Shown: positions 25,201 to 40,200, counted from the stretch's first letter. The stretch: 64,000 bases of DNA from Arion vulgaris (GCA_020796225.1 CM036759.1:23296313-23360312); one strand, 5' to 3'. The notes: a model not told the origin generated them from the letters alone. Program-made: numbers and translations.

Positions 25201-28200
25201 TCTATGTAGTATTGTTGAGATTTTCATTTGTTAATATTGTTACAGCATCCATTTCTACAAGGAGACTTGAGCAGACGACTGACCAAGGAGTTGCTTGAGA
25301 AGTCAAGAAATCCTACACAGCCAATCGACCTCATGGAGGATGAAGATGGGGTGTGTATTTTTTTTAGCTTTGTTATAATTGCTACGTTTATTGCCAGATG
25401 TAAGTAAAAATTGGTAGTTTATGATAATATTAGTCTTATTATTATGTATCATGGCTAGTGACTTTGACAATCTTTTCCTTGACTAACCATCTGTCTTAAG
25501 AATTTCTTCATTTGGGATTTTCATTAAATTCTTATCTTCTCATCACAATCTTCCAGATCTCTTCGATTTGTCTTTGGCTTTTTGGGGAGTTTTTAATTAG
25601 AATTTAAAGAACCAAACACAGTTCAGGTTCTTTCAAATGTGTAACTTTACGTTTAAATGAAATAATTCAATGATTATCGCCTGCCAGTATTTCCAGCTGT
25701 AAATGTTTATTAACTCATTACTGCCATTGAGAACAAAAATCTGTTGATGGGTTATCAGTTTCAGTGGATTTGCACTGAACATTAGTCCTAGTTGTAAGTA
25801 TACTTTTAACTTTGTATTTGTCTATTCAGGTGTTTTTCTTTCAATACTATCAATTGGTTATGAGATACATGGCCTGCATAAATAGGGCCTAAAGGCGAAG
25901 GATTGACTTCATTGCCACAAGTTTTCTTATATGGTCTCATCTCTCTTTCTCTCTGCTGAATTGTCAAGCCACCAGTCGATAGTGTTGGACAAAGCACGAA
26001 CTCTGTAGCTCCAGTAACAATCATAAAAAACTCTGGAAAAAATGCACATGTGAACTGAATAACGCCTTCTGGATTCAAACCCTTCAGATTGCAAGGCAAA
26101 TGTCCTAACCACTTCACCACAGTGATGCCCCCCCACACACACACATAGACACGGTCTGCATGACTTCATATAATAGTTTATATAATCTTCATCTTGTCTT
26201 CTTTCTAAAGAAGCAGAAGAGTACAACTGCATTAGACTGTTATGTTTGTGGTGGTTGTTATTGTAGACATTTGTTATGTTTTTTCACTCTCACCTAACAC
26301 TCATCCCTTCTTCATTTATCATTTAACTAGGATCGGAGCAGTAGTCCTAATCTTAACATGCTATTTTAAACATTTATATAGACAAAATGGTTCGTGTGAT
26401 TAATCTATAACTGCTGACGTAACCCACAGTATCACTATTTTTCATTGATGTGGTGCTGTTTTAGTATGTATAAAAAAAATTGGCAGCCTTTATATGAACT
26501 AAAATATCTCCATATATTTCAATATAATTTTTGTGTCTAGAGAAAGTAATAATTCTTTATGAAAGTTAACGTATTCTAATTAATTCTATGAATCTTAAAT
26601 CGGTGGAAAAAACCCACAATTTGTTTCTTTTTTTATCTTAGTGGTAATAGCTATTTTCAGTTAACAAAATGTAATTATGTACTAAATTCATTTTACTTTT
26701 ATTTCATAGCTTTTGCAAAATGTGCCAAGGAGAATACCTTCAAATAAATCAGCCAGGCAAAATGCATCAACAAACAGTATTGAACTCAAAGGTGATTATC
26801 ATATTTATATTTAAAGCTCTAATAATGTATTATGCTTGTCAGTTAGAAAAAAATGGTATAGGTGCTGTGTCTGAATACAAGACATTGAGGAACCTAGTCA
26901 TGAAGCTCAAGACAAAAGTCATTGTATTTTGCGCATGTAATGAGAAACAGTTTGAAGCATGTTGCAATATAAAGGTATAAATAATGGAAGAAGAGATGTT
27001 CTATCCAGTAAAGTGTTAAGAGCATCAACTACATAATTTATCAGAAAATATGAATAAATAGGGTGAGGAAATGCCACAGAAATACTATATATAGCTGTGT
27101 AGTAGGGTAGTTCAGGCCGTCAGCCTTGGATTGCAGCTGGTTTAAAATTAAAGTTCTGACAGAGCACTACTCTGATCTGGCAGCTTCTGCAGCCTGTTTG
27201 GTTCCGAAAATATTGGTATTTCCTTTATTACAAATTGCTAGATTACAAAAGTTTTTATTGAATATTGGAGTAGCCAGAAAAGTAAAGCACGACAGGTATA
27301 TGAGTACGCTCATCAGTCAACATCAAACTGGTACTGTTAGTCGCTGGATGCTTGTTGGGGATATTGCAAATAGGACTGGAGCATCTATGGACATGTCTGG
27401 AGTGCAATGAAGATATTCCCACTGAAAATGAACTGGACTGGTATTACTTTTGTTTTGGAGGCAACAAGGCAAGCTATGAGAGTGAATGTACACATGAATG
27501 CTATATTTTTGCCCACGCATTGTGCTATTGAGAGGTTCACTCCATTCCTGGCTTTAGTGATCTTAGAATCAAATCTGAAGGCAGCAGTCTTACTTACTTC
27601 CTTACTTATTCCTATCCGCTCCTCGTGGAGCATAGGACCTCAACAGTCATCACTACTTCTCTCAGCCTGGCTGATATCTTTATGGTCTCCCAGGATAGTT
27701 GAGCACTCTTCAGTTCCTCAAGAAGACTTCGTCTGATTAGGGCATCCTCTTAGCAGTCTACTGGTTACAAATCCTTGTCAACAATCTACTGATTACAAAT
27801 CCTTGTCAACAATCCTTGAAAAACCACATGAACGTACACAGACATTCCAAGTTTTTTTCATTGACTGTGACTATGCATGGTACCAGGAATTATGTTTTCT
27901 GCTTCTAGATGGTCCATTACCTTTCTGGCCACTATCTTCTCCAGTATTTTGCTATATGTTAGAAGCGTTTCTAAATAGTTATAGAACCAATACTTAAGCA
28001 CCACAACATTCTGTTTGCTGGTATTGAAAGCTACCACAATATTAATACTTACCTCCCCAAGCTGCTTGATGTCATCATACTGGACAAACAGACCCAGGTG
28101 CAGTGATGTTGGTAATATCATGAAGAATTTTCCAAATAGCATGATAGTCATCCTTATCACCCTTGTCCTAAGCAACATGTTAAGGAAATACTCTAGTATA

Positions 28201-31200
28201 AAATACCAGATGAGTGATCTAAATTGGGAAAGAGCAAACTTTTAGTCCTCTTTTTCAATCTCAGATGTAATTTCCATATTGACTGGTGTATTGATCAACT
28301 TGGGTTATAAATAAAACAGTTTGTTTAAATGTTTGTACAGACAACTCTTAATTTCACAAGTAATTCCTGCAACTATAAAAGATTAATGACTTCACAACAA
28401 AGTTTAGCAACTTTCTCAACATGATCGTGTGGCTTATAAGAGTTGACAATCCCACACTGTTGAAATATTTTCATTGCATTGGTTAGGTATAATTCTATTA
28501 ATAGACATAGTAGCCATATGATTATGCTTTCTGTCCCGTTGTGTGGTTGTTATTTAGTATGGTTAATTATAACTGTCAGATTTTTATCTAAGTTATTTAC
28601 ACAACTGTGTGGTTTCTGGAGTGGCGAAAAAATAGAACCATTGTCTCCTATTGACATATGTCTTAAAAGGGGAGTAAGAGGGGTCGATTGGGACCGACAC
28701 CTCACACTACAAACAAAATGCAAACGGCTACAGAAACTGTCTAAAAAATCCCAAACTGCAGAGTGGACGTTTTTTGTTGCTTGCTTATGTGCCCTTGGAC
28801 AAGTCAAGGGATGATGATAACAATGTTGATATATAGACAGCATTAAAATAAAAAGGATGTGGTTTAGATATCAAACACCTTGATATAATCTTCACTTTTT
28901 CTTAACGGTTGAGTGATGTCATGACATTACATGATATTGATAATTCTGTCTGTCTCCAACATCACATAATTGTCCATATTTAACTTATTTGCTGCAGCCT
29001 TGTTTTAAGAGTTCTGTTATTGTTTTTTCTAAATCCAAAATAGTGACAAAAGTGAATGTGGGAAATGGAGAGGTAAGTTAAGCTATTTAATTATTATAAG
29101 AATGATATAGTTATTATAAGAATGGTATAGTTTGTTTACAAATAAGAGAAGAATTTATGATGTCTGTGTAAAATTGTTATTAAAACTTGACTAAACACAC
29201 ACATAGCTTTTCTTCTTGTCTGTCAGAAATCAGTTTATAATAGTAGTGCTGAGTCTGATAATGATGAAGTGTGATACTGCAAGTTGATCAAACTGTTTTT
29301 AAACATTGACCGCTTTATTTCAAGCACAACATAACTTTTTCTTAACATTGAGATAACTGAATTTGTTTTAAACTAAAAATATTGTGAGCATTCATCAACT
29401 TTCTTTTATTGAGTTCATATTGTGGTTGTTTATTATCTCTTTCAGGTATTGACTCATTCTATATTTAAATGTATGCACATTAAATGGTTGTGAGTAGTTG
29501 ACACTCATTTTTGTCCTCCCCAGGAAGATAAGCTCATTACTGATAAACAGACTTGGTTGGAAGATAGTGGGTCACAGAAGTAAGTGAAGTGACATTTTTT
29601 TAATGCAAAATGTATAATCTGTAGTATAGATTCATTACTTCTGATAAAGTGTCACTAACTTTTACATACATAAACAAAACATTTTAAAATTTTATTCTGT
29701 CCACTTCTTTGTCTTGGATTTTATAGAACAGAATATGTGTAAAACAAATGTGAATAGGATGTGTGAAATATAATTAATTATATTCCAGCAGATGATATAG
29801 ACAGGTATAAAACTGTTCAGTTTAGTAATGACTCAATTTTAAAGTCACCAGAAATGATGCCACTGCATTTAGAATGAATCCAACTACCAACCACATTTTG
29901 CTTTGTCAGTGAGCATAATCTTAGTTTTTCCTTGTATTCAGAAAAAGGTTCTGGTCTTCACTGTGTTTTGTTAGTTTGTGATTTATGAATCCTTGTTTTT
30001 TTTATTATCTGTCCTCTTGTACCCATGTGATGTGGAGGTGAAGTATAGGATGTCCAAAAAGGGTCCTCTTATGCACTTCATATATAGAGTTGATTCATTT
30101 TTAATTCTATATTTTTAGTACATATTCATAATTTCTCTATGCATAATATCTTAGTTCGATTCCAAGTTGGAGTGAGATTTTGTCAACTGCAAATGGCTGT
30201 GATGTCATACCAACCTCACTTGGGCACTAGAGAAACACTGGAAAGTAAAGAAGGCTGGCATGATGTTGACCGCATCACGCATCATGTCATAGTTCAAATA
30301 ACATTTTTTAATAGTTTATACAAGAATCTGCACAAAAATCGACTTGTTTTATGATATTAGGCAGGGGACGGGTTTTTCCTAAATAGATTATACTAACCAC
30401 CAGCATGATTAAATTAAAAAAATTATAATTATGTAATGTAGTTTAAATTTAAATAGTTGGTTTAGATTGTCCTTGTTATGCCTTTTATAATTTCAGAAAT
30501 CTCAGAAGTTTTAAACAGCCTTTTATGTTTGACAAAGCAATTCATGCAATGCAGATATTTCTAGGTTTATCCATGTATATTACCTATATGATAACAACTG
30601 ACCCATGTTATTTGTATTCATCTAGGATAGATCTAAACCACAACCTATTTCAAATGTTGTTTATGAAATTTAGTTTTGTTTATAAATGTCAGTGATATTA
30701 AATTTTATCTTAAGGAGTAATCATTTGTTGCTACCCAAAACTTAGTTTTGTCAGTTGACACATATTTTCAAAATTAAGTGAATAATATTAATTTTGATAC
30801 AATATTATTAATATACAACATTATTAATTGATATTTGTTATACTCTTGATCATCTATATTACTATTTATTTTTAATGTGTTTTTTTGGTTTAAATTGTAC
30901 AGGTTTTTTAGTTGTATGTTGTACAAGTATTTTTCTTGACAGGTATATAGTCGATTTCATTGTAATATATGTAAATGTGGCATTAGTTTAAATATATTAT
31001 ACAATGGTGAAATAATATTTAGTATAAAATGAAAAGATTAAAATTGTTTTTGTTAGGGTTAATTCAGAATATGTCACATTGTTTCAATATTGTACTTTTA
31101 TTTGTAAACATTCATCATAAGTCAAATCTTTAATTTGTTTTGTTATTTATGGCTGCAGCCTTTTGACATGTGTACCAGTCACATAATGAGATTAGGATTA

Positions 31201-34200
31201 TAACATATATCTTTTATAATGTTTGAAATGCTTGAATTCAAGTTACTCTGTTACTACTACTATGGAAATGGATGACTGCAGTAAAACTTGATACCAAAAT
31301 ACTAAAGGCAAAATCTCTTACTTGTATGTTAATTAAACAAGTATTTCATGTGGGTTTTTTATCAAACTGATTGATGTATCATCACAAAGTGAAACCTGAG
31401 TGTCTTAAATTGAACAAACTCACTGACATTGTTTAATTTTCAAAGTAAAATATATATGAAATTATATTCTAATCCAATTTTTTGCTTATTAAATGTAATG
31501 AAATTAATATTTATGGTTCAAGTATTCAAGTATGTTTTGCTATTTCCATGTAAATCCCAATGGCTCCTGTGCTGGGTAAGAAAGTATTGGGGCGTTGCAA
31601 AATATGTCTTAAAGGACAGATATTTAGAAGGCTTATCATTATCTGGCTTGTCCTTGTTAAAACTTGGCTCTCATGACAGCGGCTCTAAATGCCTCCTTGT
31701 TCTGCGTGAGGTGTTTGACATCAGTCATTGTCCCTGCAGTTGAGATCTGCTTGCCATCATAGGGTGGAGACTGTAACCATCCATAACTGTTGGCTGCTCC
31801 CACATCCCCATCCATCAGCTACTCTAATGGTTTCACATAACCCTGATTGAGTGAGTACTCCACGTTGCCTAAGGCTGTCCTGTAGGCTAGTGTATCGAAG
31901 GAGATACTTACTTCTCCTTTGATAGATACACCTACCTCGCTACCTAATCTTAACTTCCTTCAAGGAGGGTAAGTTCAGTGATATAACTAAAGTCATGTTA
32001 TCAAGTCAATTAATTTCCTTATTAAATTATCCCAACTATGCATTACAAAGAACACATTCACTAACCTTCAAGGGCAGATTATTGTGTTGTCAACTATAAA
32101 TGAACAAGGCTGTGATATATATATATATATATCTGCTTCTGCTACTGAAGTGAGTGTCTACAGGGTGATGGCATATAATACACAGATGCTTGCAGAAATA
32201 GTCTCTAGATGTCCACTTATACCAATGCCACCTATACAAGCCATGTTATAATGTTTGGAACTGAAAGCAGGCTCCAAACACTTGTATGAGAACCAATGAA
32301 GCCATACTAAAGCGGCTTGTTGATGTAAATGTTGCCAGGAGAAAAGCGCCAACTCATACAAAATTCACTCAAAATTCACTCATAGATGCTATATCCATCA
32401 TCTCTCAAGACTAATATGCTGCAATCATATGAAGTATTTCAAAATTTAACTGTAGTTACAAACAATGTTTTCAAGTGTTATGTTATGGAAAACATTATTT
32501 TATCTGCACGTAAAGTGATTGATTGTGTTGGAAAAAGCTCTCTTTCCTCACATATTCAGGAAAATAAAATGGAGACAGTTTTTATGAGAGACCTACAAAT
32601 CAGTTTTACAACAGAGTTGAAGTTTTCACAGAAATGTTTGGCCAAGAATATTTGCCTTCTCTTATGTAGATATTCTTATGCACCTTAAAGGATAATGTAA
32701 CTAATAGAGAAATGAAGAAAAGAAGTATAGCAAGTTGTAAAGAAATAACATTCTGCTGATAGTAGTGGTGGTCATGAGGTTATGACTTTCTCAGAGAAGA
32801 TTATCTGAAAGTCATAATAGCACATTGCTCGAGTGGTTACTGGGGCCCAAATTTGGGGTGTAAAGAATAGAACCACTGTTACCTGCCACGCATGTCGTAA
32901 GAGGCGACTAAGGAGGTTTCGCTGAAGTCGGATGCACATGTCCTAAACGTGTAGAAATATATGCGTTTAGGGGCCTACCAAACCAATGTGCAACGTATAC
33001 ACGTTCTTAGCAAAGATCAAGCATATCACAAAGAGTGATTAAAATTGGTTGTAAAGAATGAACACAAAGAAGAAGATAATAGCACATTATGGTTTTAAAA
33101 ACTAGAGAAGAATGAAGGGAAATGTAGAAAAAAAACTAACATAATGGCATGTAGAGATTGGGTAAAGTCTATGCTTTACATGGATCTTACTGGTACAATG
33201 TAATTATTGGGATTCTCTAGTGCAGGACCTACACAGCTCAGACTCTAGGTATGTCTTCAATAATCAGTCTAGCCAGATATGCATTGGACTGGAGTTTGCA
33301 GGTTAAAAGTCATGTGTGGAAAGTAAAGGAACACTATTTAAAGAACGGTAGAAGAGACTCGACAAACTGTATCTGGAGGGCAGAACTCAAGAAAATGGTC
33401 CGGAATAGAAATTAGTGCAAAGTAACTGTTACGGCACCGTGCTCTATCTGAACGAAGTAGTGAGAAGAGGGATGGTTATAATGATTTTATTTGTTTGTGA
33501 TTTCTTTTCTAATTATTTACATTCTATTATTTGTTTTCTTCTTTTGATGATTCATCCACATCAAATAGTCACACAGTATGTTCGTAATTTCTCTGGTATT
33601 TTTCCCTGATATGTGTTTTTCCCCTCTATTTTTGTATTCCACCCTCTGTCACTCAGAAGTTTACTTGAGTGTGTGGAGGAGGAACTGTCTCAAAGGTAAC
33701 AAGACAATGTAAATCTATGTGACTGATTGCAACATTCCATCATTCTGTGTGTGACTAATCAGCACTTTATAATCATTTTTCCCACCATCTGGTTTACTCC
33801 TATTTTAAAACATCAGGCCTGTTTCACACTAAGTAGTCTTTCACAAATAAATATTTTCACATTTACCATTACAATCAACAGTCGCTCCATTTTATTGTCA
33901 GATTTGAAATATAAGTTGAAAATTATAAGTTAATTGTCACAGTCAGAGACATTACTTATAATGTAATTTTGTGCTACCTTTGACTTTTAAGTCACAGTTT
34001 ATTATCACAATCATATAAATTTGTCCTCCTTTTCTTTGCCTTGGACATGTAATGAGAAGAGGACATATAGACTTGTCTTCCTTTTCTTTGCCTTGGGCAT
34101 GTAATGAGAAGAGGACATATAGACTTGTCTTCCTTTTCCTTGTCTTGGACATGTAATGAGAAGAGGACATATAGACTTGTCTTCCTTTTCTTTGCCATGG

Positions 34201-37200
34201 GCATGTAATGAGAAGAGGACATATAGACTTGTCTTCCTTTTCCTTGTCTTGGACATATAATGAGAAGAGGACATATAGACTTGTCTTCCTTTTCCTTGTC
34301 TTGGACATGTAATGAGAAGAGGACATATAGACTTGTCTTCCTTTTCTTTGCCATGGGCATGTAATGAGAAGAGGACATATAGACTTGTCTTCCTTTTCCT
34401 TGTCTTGGACATATAATGAGAAGAGGACATATAGACTTGTCTTCCTTTTCCTTGTCTTGGACATGTAATGAGAAGAGGACATATAGACTTGTCTTCCTTT
34501 TCTTTGCCATGGGCATGTAATGAGAAGAGGACATATAGACTTGTCTTCCTTTTCCTTGTCTTGGACATATAATGAGAAGAGGACATATAGACTTGTCTTC
34601 CTTTTCCTTGTCTTGGACATGTAATGAGAAGAGGACATATAGACTTGTCTTCCTTTTCCTTGTCTTGGACATGTAATGAGAAGAGGACATATAGACTTTT
34701 CCTTCTTTGTCTTGGGCATGTAATGAGAAGAGAACATATAGACTTTTCCTTCTTTGTCTTGGGCATGTAATGAGAAGAGAACATATAGACTTTTCCTTCT
34801 TTGTTTTGGACGTATAATGAGAAGACCTATAGACTTGTCCTTCTTTTCTTTGCCATGGGCATGTAATGAGAAGAGAACATATAGACTTTTCCTCCTTTTC
34901 TTTGCCATGGGCATGTAATGAGAAGAGGACATATAGACTTGTCCTTCTTTCCTTTGCCATGGGCATGTAATGAGAAGAGAACATATAGACTTCTCCTTCG
35001 TCCTTCTTTTCTTTGCCATGGGCATGTAATGAGAAGAGAACATATAGACTTGTCCTTTTCTTTGTCTTGGACATATAATGAGAAGACCTATAGGCTTGTC
35101 TTCCTTTTCTTTGCCATGGGCATGAAATGAGTAGATGACATATAGCTTGTCTTCTTTTCTTTATCTTGGGCATGTAATGAGAAGAGGACATATAGACTTT
35201 TCCTTCTTTGTTTTGGACGTATAATGAGAAGAGGACATATAGACTTTTCCTTCTTTGTTTTGGACGTATAATGAGAAGAGGACATATAGACTTTTCCTTC
35301 TTTGTTTTGGACGTATAATGAGAAGAGGACATATAGACTTTTCCTTCTTTGTTTTGGACGTATAATGAGAAGAGGACATATAGGCTTGTCTTCCTTTTCC
35401 TCGTCTTGGGCATGTAATGAGAAGAGAAACATATAGGCATTTCGACCTTTTCCATGTTTTGGGCATGTAATGAGATGAGGACATGTAGACCTGTAGTCTT
35501 TTTTTTATCTTGGACATATAATGAAAAGAGGACATATATGATTGTCTTCCTTTTCTTTGTCTTGAGCATGTAGTGAGAAAAGGACATATATATAGACTTG
35601 TCTTTCTTCAGCATGTTTGTACATGTTATGAAAAGAGGAGGCTTGAAGCACATTATGGTAAAATGCACAACTAATGAAACACAAGATATATCATAATAAA
35701 GAGCTACCATATTGGACAATATGATGTCATATCACACACATAGACATTCTATCATCCCAACCTACTAAGGGTGAGAAAGACAGTGCCGCTAAGTTTATCA
35801 AACATGATATCATCATTTCATTAACAAAGAACCTCCAAATATACTGTTCTACAAATCATGAAATTCACTAGATTAAGACTGTTGTGAAATAAGGCATTAT
35901 TAATCATAAGATAGAATTGTTAAACTTAATTTAGTATGAAAGTAAGAACTTTCTGATCACCTTCATTGGCTACTTTCAAATATAATTTGTGTTTGAATAC
36001 TCTCATTGCTGCTTAGTGATGAGTGAAACAGCTGTACAGAGTATCAGAGGATAAGACACGTATATGCATGCATACACTCATGCATACAAACACTGAACTG
36101 TTTCTCAAACAAGACAATTGTATAAACCCATTAAATTTTGGACACTTTACGAGTAGTGGGGACCCATCTTAAATCACAGCCACCATAGGTCTATACTGTG
36201 CCTTGCAGGTAATATTAGATGAGATGGCCCATAGTTTTTGTGCCCCAGACATGGTTGATTGTACTGCTGTCAGAACTGAAAATGGCAATTCATCAGTTTT
36301 TTCCAATTAGCAAGATGATGATGAGAAACACTTTATTTTAAGTTTATTTATATTTAGATCAAAGCAGATATGCTTTCAAATGCTTGAGCTCCATTTCAGT
36401 AGCAACAATTTTAGTTTTCATAGCTTTCGTTCTTTTAAATTGGCATTGAGGCTCCTTCATTTCTCATAATTGAAGGAGTTTGTCTGGTATTCTTCTTTTT
36501 CTTTGCGTTTGTTCTTTACGACCAATTTTAATCACTCTGTGATATGTTTGATCTTTGCCAAGAACGTGTATACGTTGCACATTGGTTTGGTAGGCCCTAA
36601 ACGCATAGACCTCTACACGTTTAGGACATGTGCATCCGATTTCAGCCAAACCTCCTTAGTCGCCTCTTCGACATGCATGGCAGATAACAGTGGTTCTATT
36701 CTTTACACCCCAAATTTGGGCCCGGTAACCACTCGGGCTAACCACGTCTGGTATTCGATTTGCCAGATAGTTCATTTCATAAAGGAATGTCGCCCGAGTG
36801 GTTGACGGGTCCAAATTTGGGGTGTAAAGAATTGAACCACTGTTATCTGCCATGCATGTCATAGGAGGCGACTAAGGAGGTTTGGCTGAAATCGATGCAC
36901 ATGTCCTAAACGTGTAGAGTCATGCGTTAGCCTACAAACCAATGTGCAACGTATACACGTTCTTGGCAAAGACCAAACATATCACAAAGAGTGAATAAAA
37001 TTGGTCAGTAAAGAACGATGCAAAGAAGAAGAAGATAAAGGAATGTTGTAAACATTACTATATCTGGAGGTCAACCAGATACCTTGGTAAAGGAATGTTG
37101 TAAAACATGACTGTTAACCATAAGATCTAGTAGCAGCATAATTCACTCAGTCCTATATCAACATTATTCACAATCCAGTTTGTCAATACTCCACATCACA

Positions 37201-40200
37201 TTGTTGCTTACTTAAACAAAAAGAGAAACTTATCTGTATAAAAATGTGCAACTTTTAAAACTGTTAGAATAAAAAAAAAACATACCTGCAGTACTAATTT
37301 TTTTCAGAGGTCATCGAAGTAGTTTATATTTAGAGGATGGTCTGTCATCTTTACCTGAACAGTAAGGTTTTGACAAGATAATTGCATGGTGGTTGTGACA
37401 TGCAGTTACTTTGGTCTTATTATTTGTTGTGCTTGTTATCCCTTTCCTTGTTTTGGAATTTGTAGTTACTTTTGTATTGTTAGTTATAATTACATTGATT
37501 GTAATTTTTGAATTAGTTTTTGGAATCATGCTAAGCATGTTTCAAAAATACTTGTGTATGCTATAAACTAGCTATAATGTACTGAATTATTGGTAATGTA
37601 TACATTTCTTAAGTACTTTCTAATGCATAATGCAAAAGCAGTAGCTATTACTTGGGAATATATATATGCTCCATTAACGCCTATTCTTTAAAACACATGT
37701 GAACAAAGTCTTTAAGAGATAGATTGACAAACCAGTGAAGAGTTATTTCACAATTTACTTTACAGTAACAAGAAAGACAAGCGCCACTTGCACAGATGAT
37801 ATGTGCTAACATATTTCAGTTAAAAATATTACTTGTATAAATTCTGAAATAGTTGTTGAGCAGAAGTACTAATGAAAGTGTGACAACCTTCATTATTTTG
37901 ATAGTCATTTTTTTCCCCGTTCACTGCTATGAATTCAGGTGTATTTATGGTGCCTCTGACTGATTTTTGCATGTTGGCTTGCTTTCCTTATCACTAGTGT
38001 CCCTCACAATTCAATTTAGATCCCCAGCTAAGGAATCAGAGTCCCCTGTAGCCCAACTGCATGCAATGTAATGTTCACACCAATAACTTTTGAACAAGCT
38101 GGCCTCAAACCCTAGAATTTCCACTGCACATGGTCATTAGTACAGAGTGTTATTGACTTCACTATTTGATGATCTGTCAGTAATTGATATGAGGTATATT
38201 TTGTGGGATGAATGTCAGGTGCACCAGTGTTGAGGAGGGGGATGAAAGAATAGATCCACTATGCAGTACTAAGCATGTTTAGAATGACAACTGCATTGGT
38301 GATAGCAACTGTATTATGTAAGACTGATTGCTTCAGAAACCCTCTATAAAACTTCATAGATGCTTTGATTTTGATTGCCTGCAAAGAAGTTAAACTGTAT
38401 TCATCCTATTGTGCGTGGAATTTTTCCCGACCGCGACGGATCTCAGGTCGACCCAGCCTCAACTGGGTACCAGACATGCTCTGGGAAAGTAAAGGCGGCC
38501 GGCGTGATGCTGACCACATCACCCATCGTGTGCCGACGGTCAATGAAAAATACAGGCCTAACACTGTATTGACCTATATACCACGAGGTATGAAAGGGTT
38601 CCTTTACTACCTTTACTTTTTTTTACATCCTATTGTAGTACGAAAGATAGCTAAACACGTTAACACAAAGTATTACAGTTTCCACATGTAATCGTCCATT
38701 TGTAGTGTTACTCGAAATTCGTCATTCTTGTTGTATTATTTGCTTGATAAAGGCCTTTTGGTCGAAACGTTGCTGTTTATCGTCACTGTTTATGTATTTT
38801 GTAAAACTGTAATACTTTGTGTTAACGTGTTTAGCTATTTTCCAAGTTTTACTGCAGTCTCCACCTTTAGTACGAAAGATAGGATGCACACAGAGAGGCA
38901 TGTTAACAAGATTACAAAATGTATTATGTACAGTATTTCTTTAGACAATTTTCTGTTGTACTTCATAATGTACAAGTTGTAGCTGTGAGGTATGCTGTTG
39001 TGTATAACTTTACTATTGTTGTTGTCCTATCTTTGTTGAGCTATACATATTGTTTTGTGTTCACTACTTTAGATCTAAGGTGATACTTTCCACCATTGTA
39101 TTATATGTTACATTGAAATAATTGAATTTCATTGCTACTTAAAAGTTTCAATGATAGTGTTCTTCTATATGGTTCTGTTGTATACACTGATGGTTCTGTC
39201 AGACATGTAGTAAAATCAGGATACGGCTTCACTGCTATGGTGAAAGGCAGGATCATTGCCGAGCTTAATTGAGCCTACACGATAACATGTATTGAAAGAG
39301 AATAGAGGTTGAAGTTATTACTGCAGGCCTGAGATGGCTATCTGAAACCTTGTTGTTCAGGGTAGTCATCGTGTGAGACTCAGTCAATACTTTAGAAGAT
39401 TGAGGACAGATGAATGCAGCATGGCATACATAGATATCTCAGTTCTAGTATTTTGTGTGGATCTACTTTTCTGCTAATGTTGGAAATTAACAAGCAGATG
39501 TGCTGACATTGAGGGCATCTGCGAAGGGGGCATTGAGTAGGGACAGGGGAAACATACTGAGGTCAATCAATGATCATCTGCTGGAGGGGGACACCACAAT
39601 CAATAAATAAGCAGTGAGGAGAACGAAGGAGGTTGAAATAAAATGGGAGATAAGCAGGAAGGGATGTAAGAGGATGATTAGACACATATGTAACCAGCAT
39701 GTAATAAAAAATAGCAAGCATGCATATCCTACTCTACCTGCTTAAAGTAACTGAGCATCTATGGGCCTGACCAGAGTGCAGTGATGTCAGTTCTTGAAAA
39801 CCTCTTCGTTTGTCATCACACTGTTACCAGGTTGTTGCCTAGTGTCATTGTTTTCTGTTTTTGTCTTGCACTGCTCTAGTGGCTTGGGTAATAGTTATTT
39901 TTGCATTTCGACAGGATTCTGTTATGCCATCTTTCCATCTTTTTCATGTTCTGCCTCTCGCCTTCTTTATAGAAGACCATATACAGTGGAGGTTGGGTGC
40001 CTTCTTATTAAGTGGCCGAACCACTTCATTCTTTGTTTCTCAATGCAATTCAAAGTTCTGTCCCAACTTTCTTATGCAGATATAGGTGACTCTGTCTTTA
40101 CTGGTGCTGATGGTAACTTTTTGCAGGCATCGCATTTCACATGTATTTATTTTTTATGACCTCTTTGCTCATTGTTCATGTGTGGCTCTGGTAACACAGA

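Noticed and set aside
27187..27210. Microexon that would repair the exon 12-13 phase (CCTGTTTGGTTCC to TTG before GTATTT)
   Set aside because: It lies inside a LINE tail remnant and its peptide has no resemblance to the MAP4K linker.
34012..35640. Array considered as a CRISPR
   Set aside because: Units abut with no unique spacers and the genome is eukaryotic.
33952..35719. Long minus-strand open frames (up to 575 codons) across the minisatellite
   Set aside because: Openness in three frames at once follows from a 52-bp unit without antisense stops. There is no domain, signal peptide or splice context, and the sequence is a plain tandem array.
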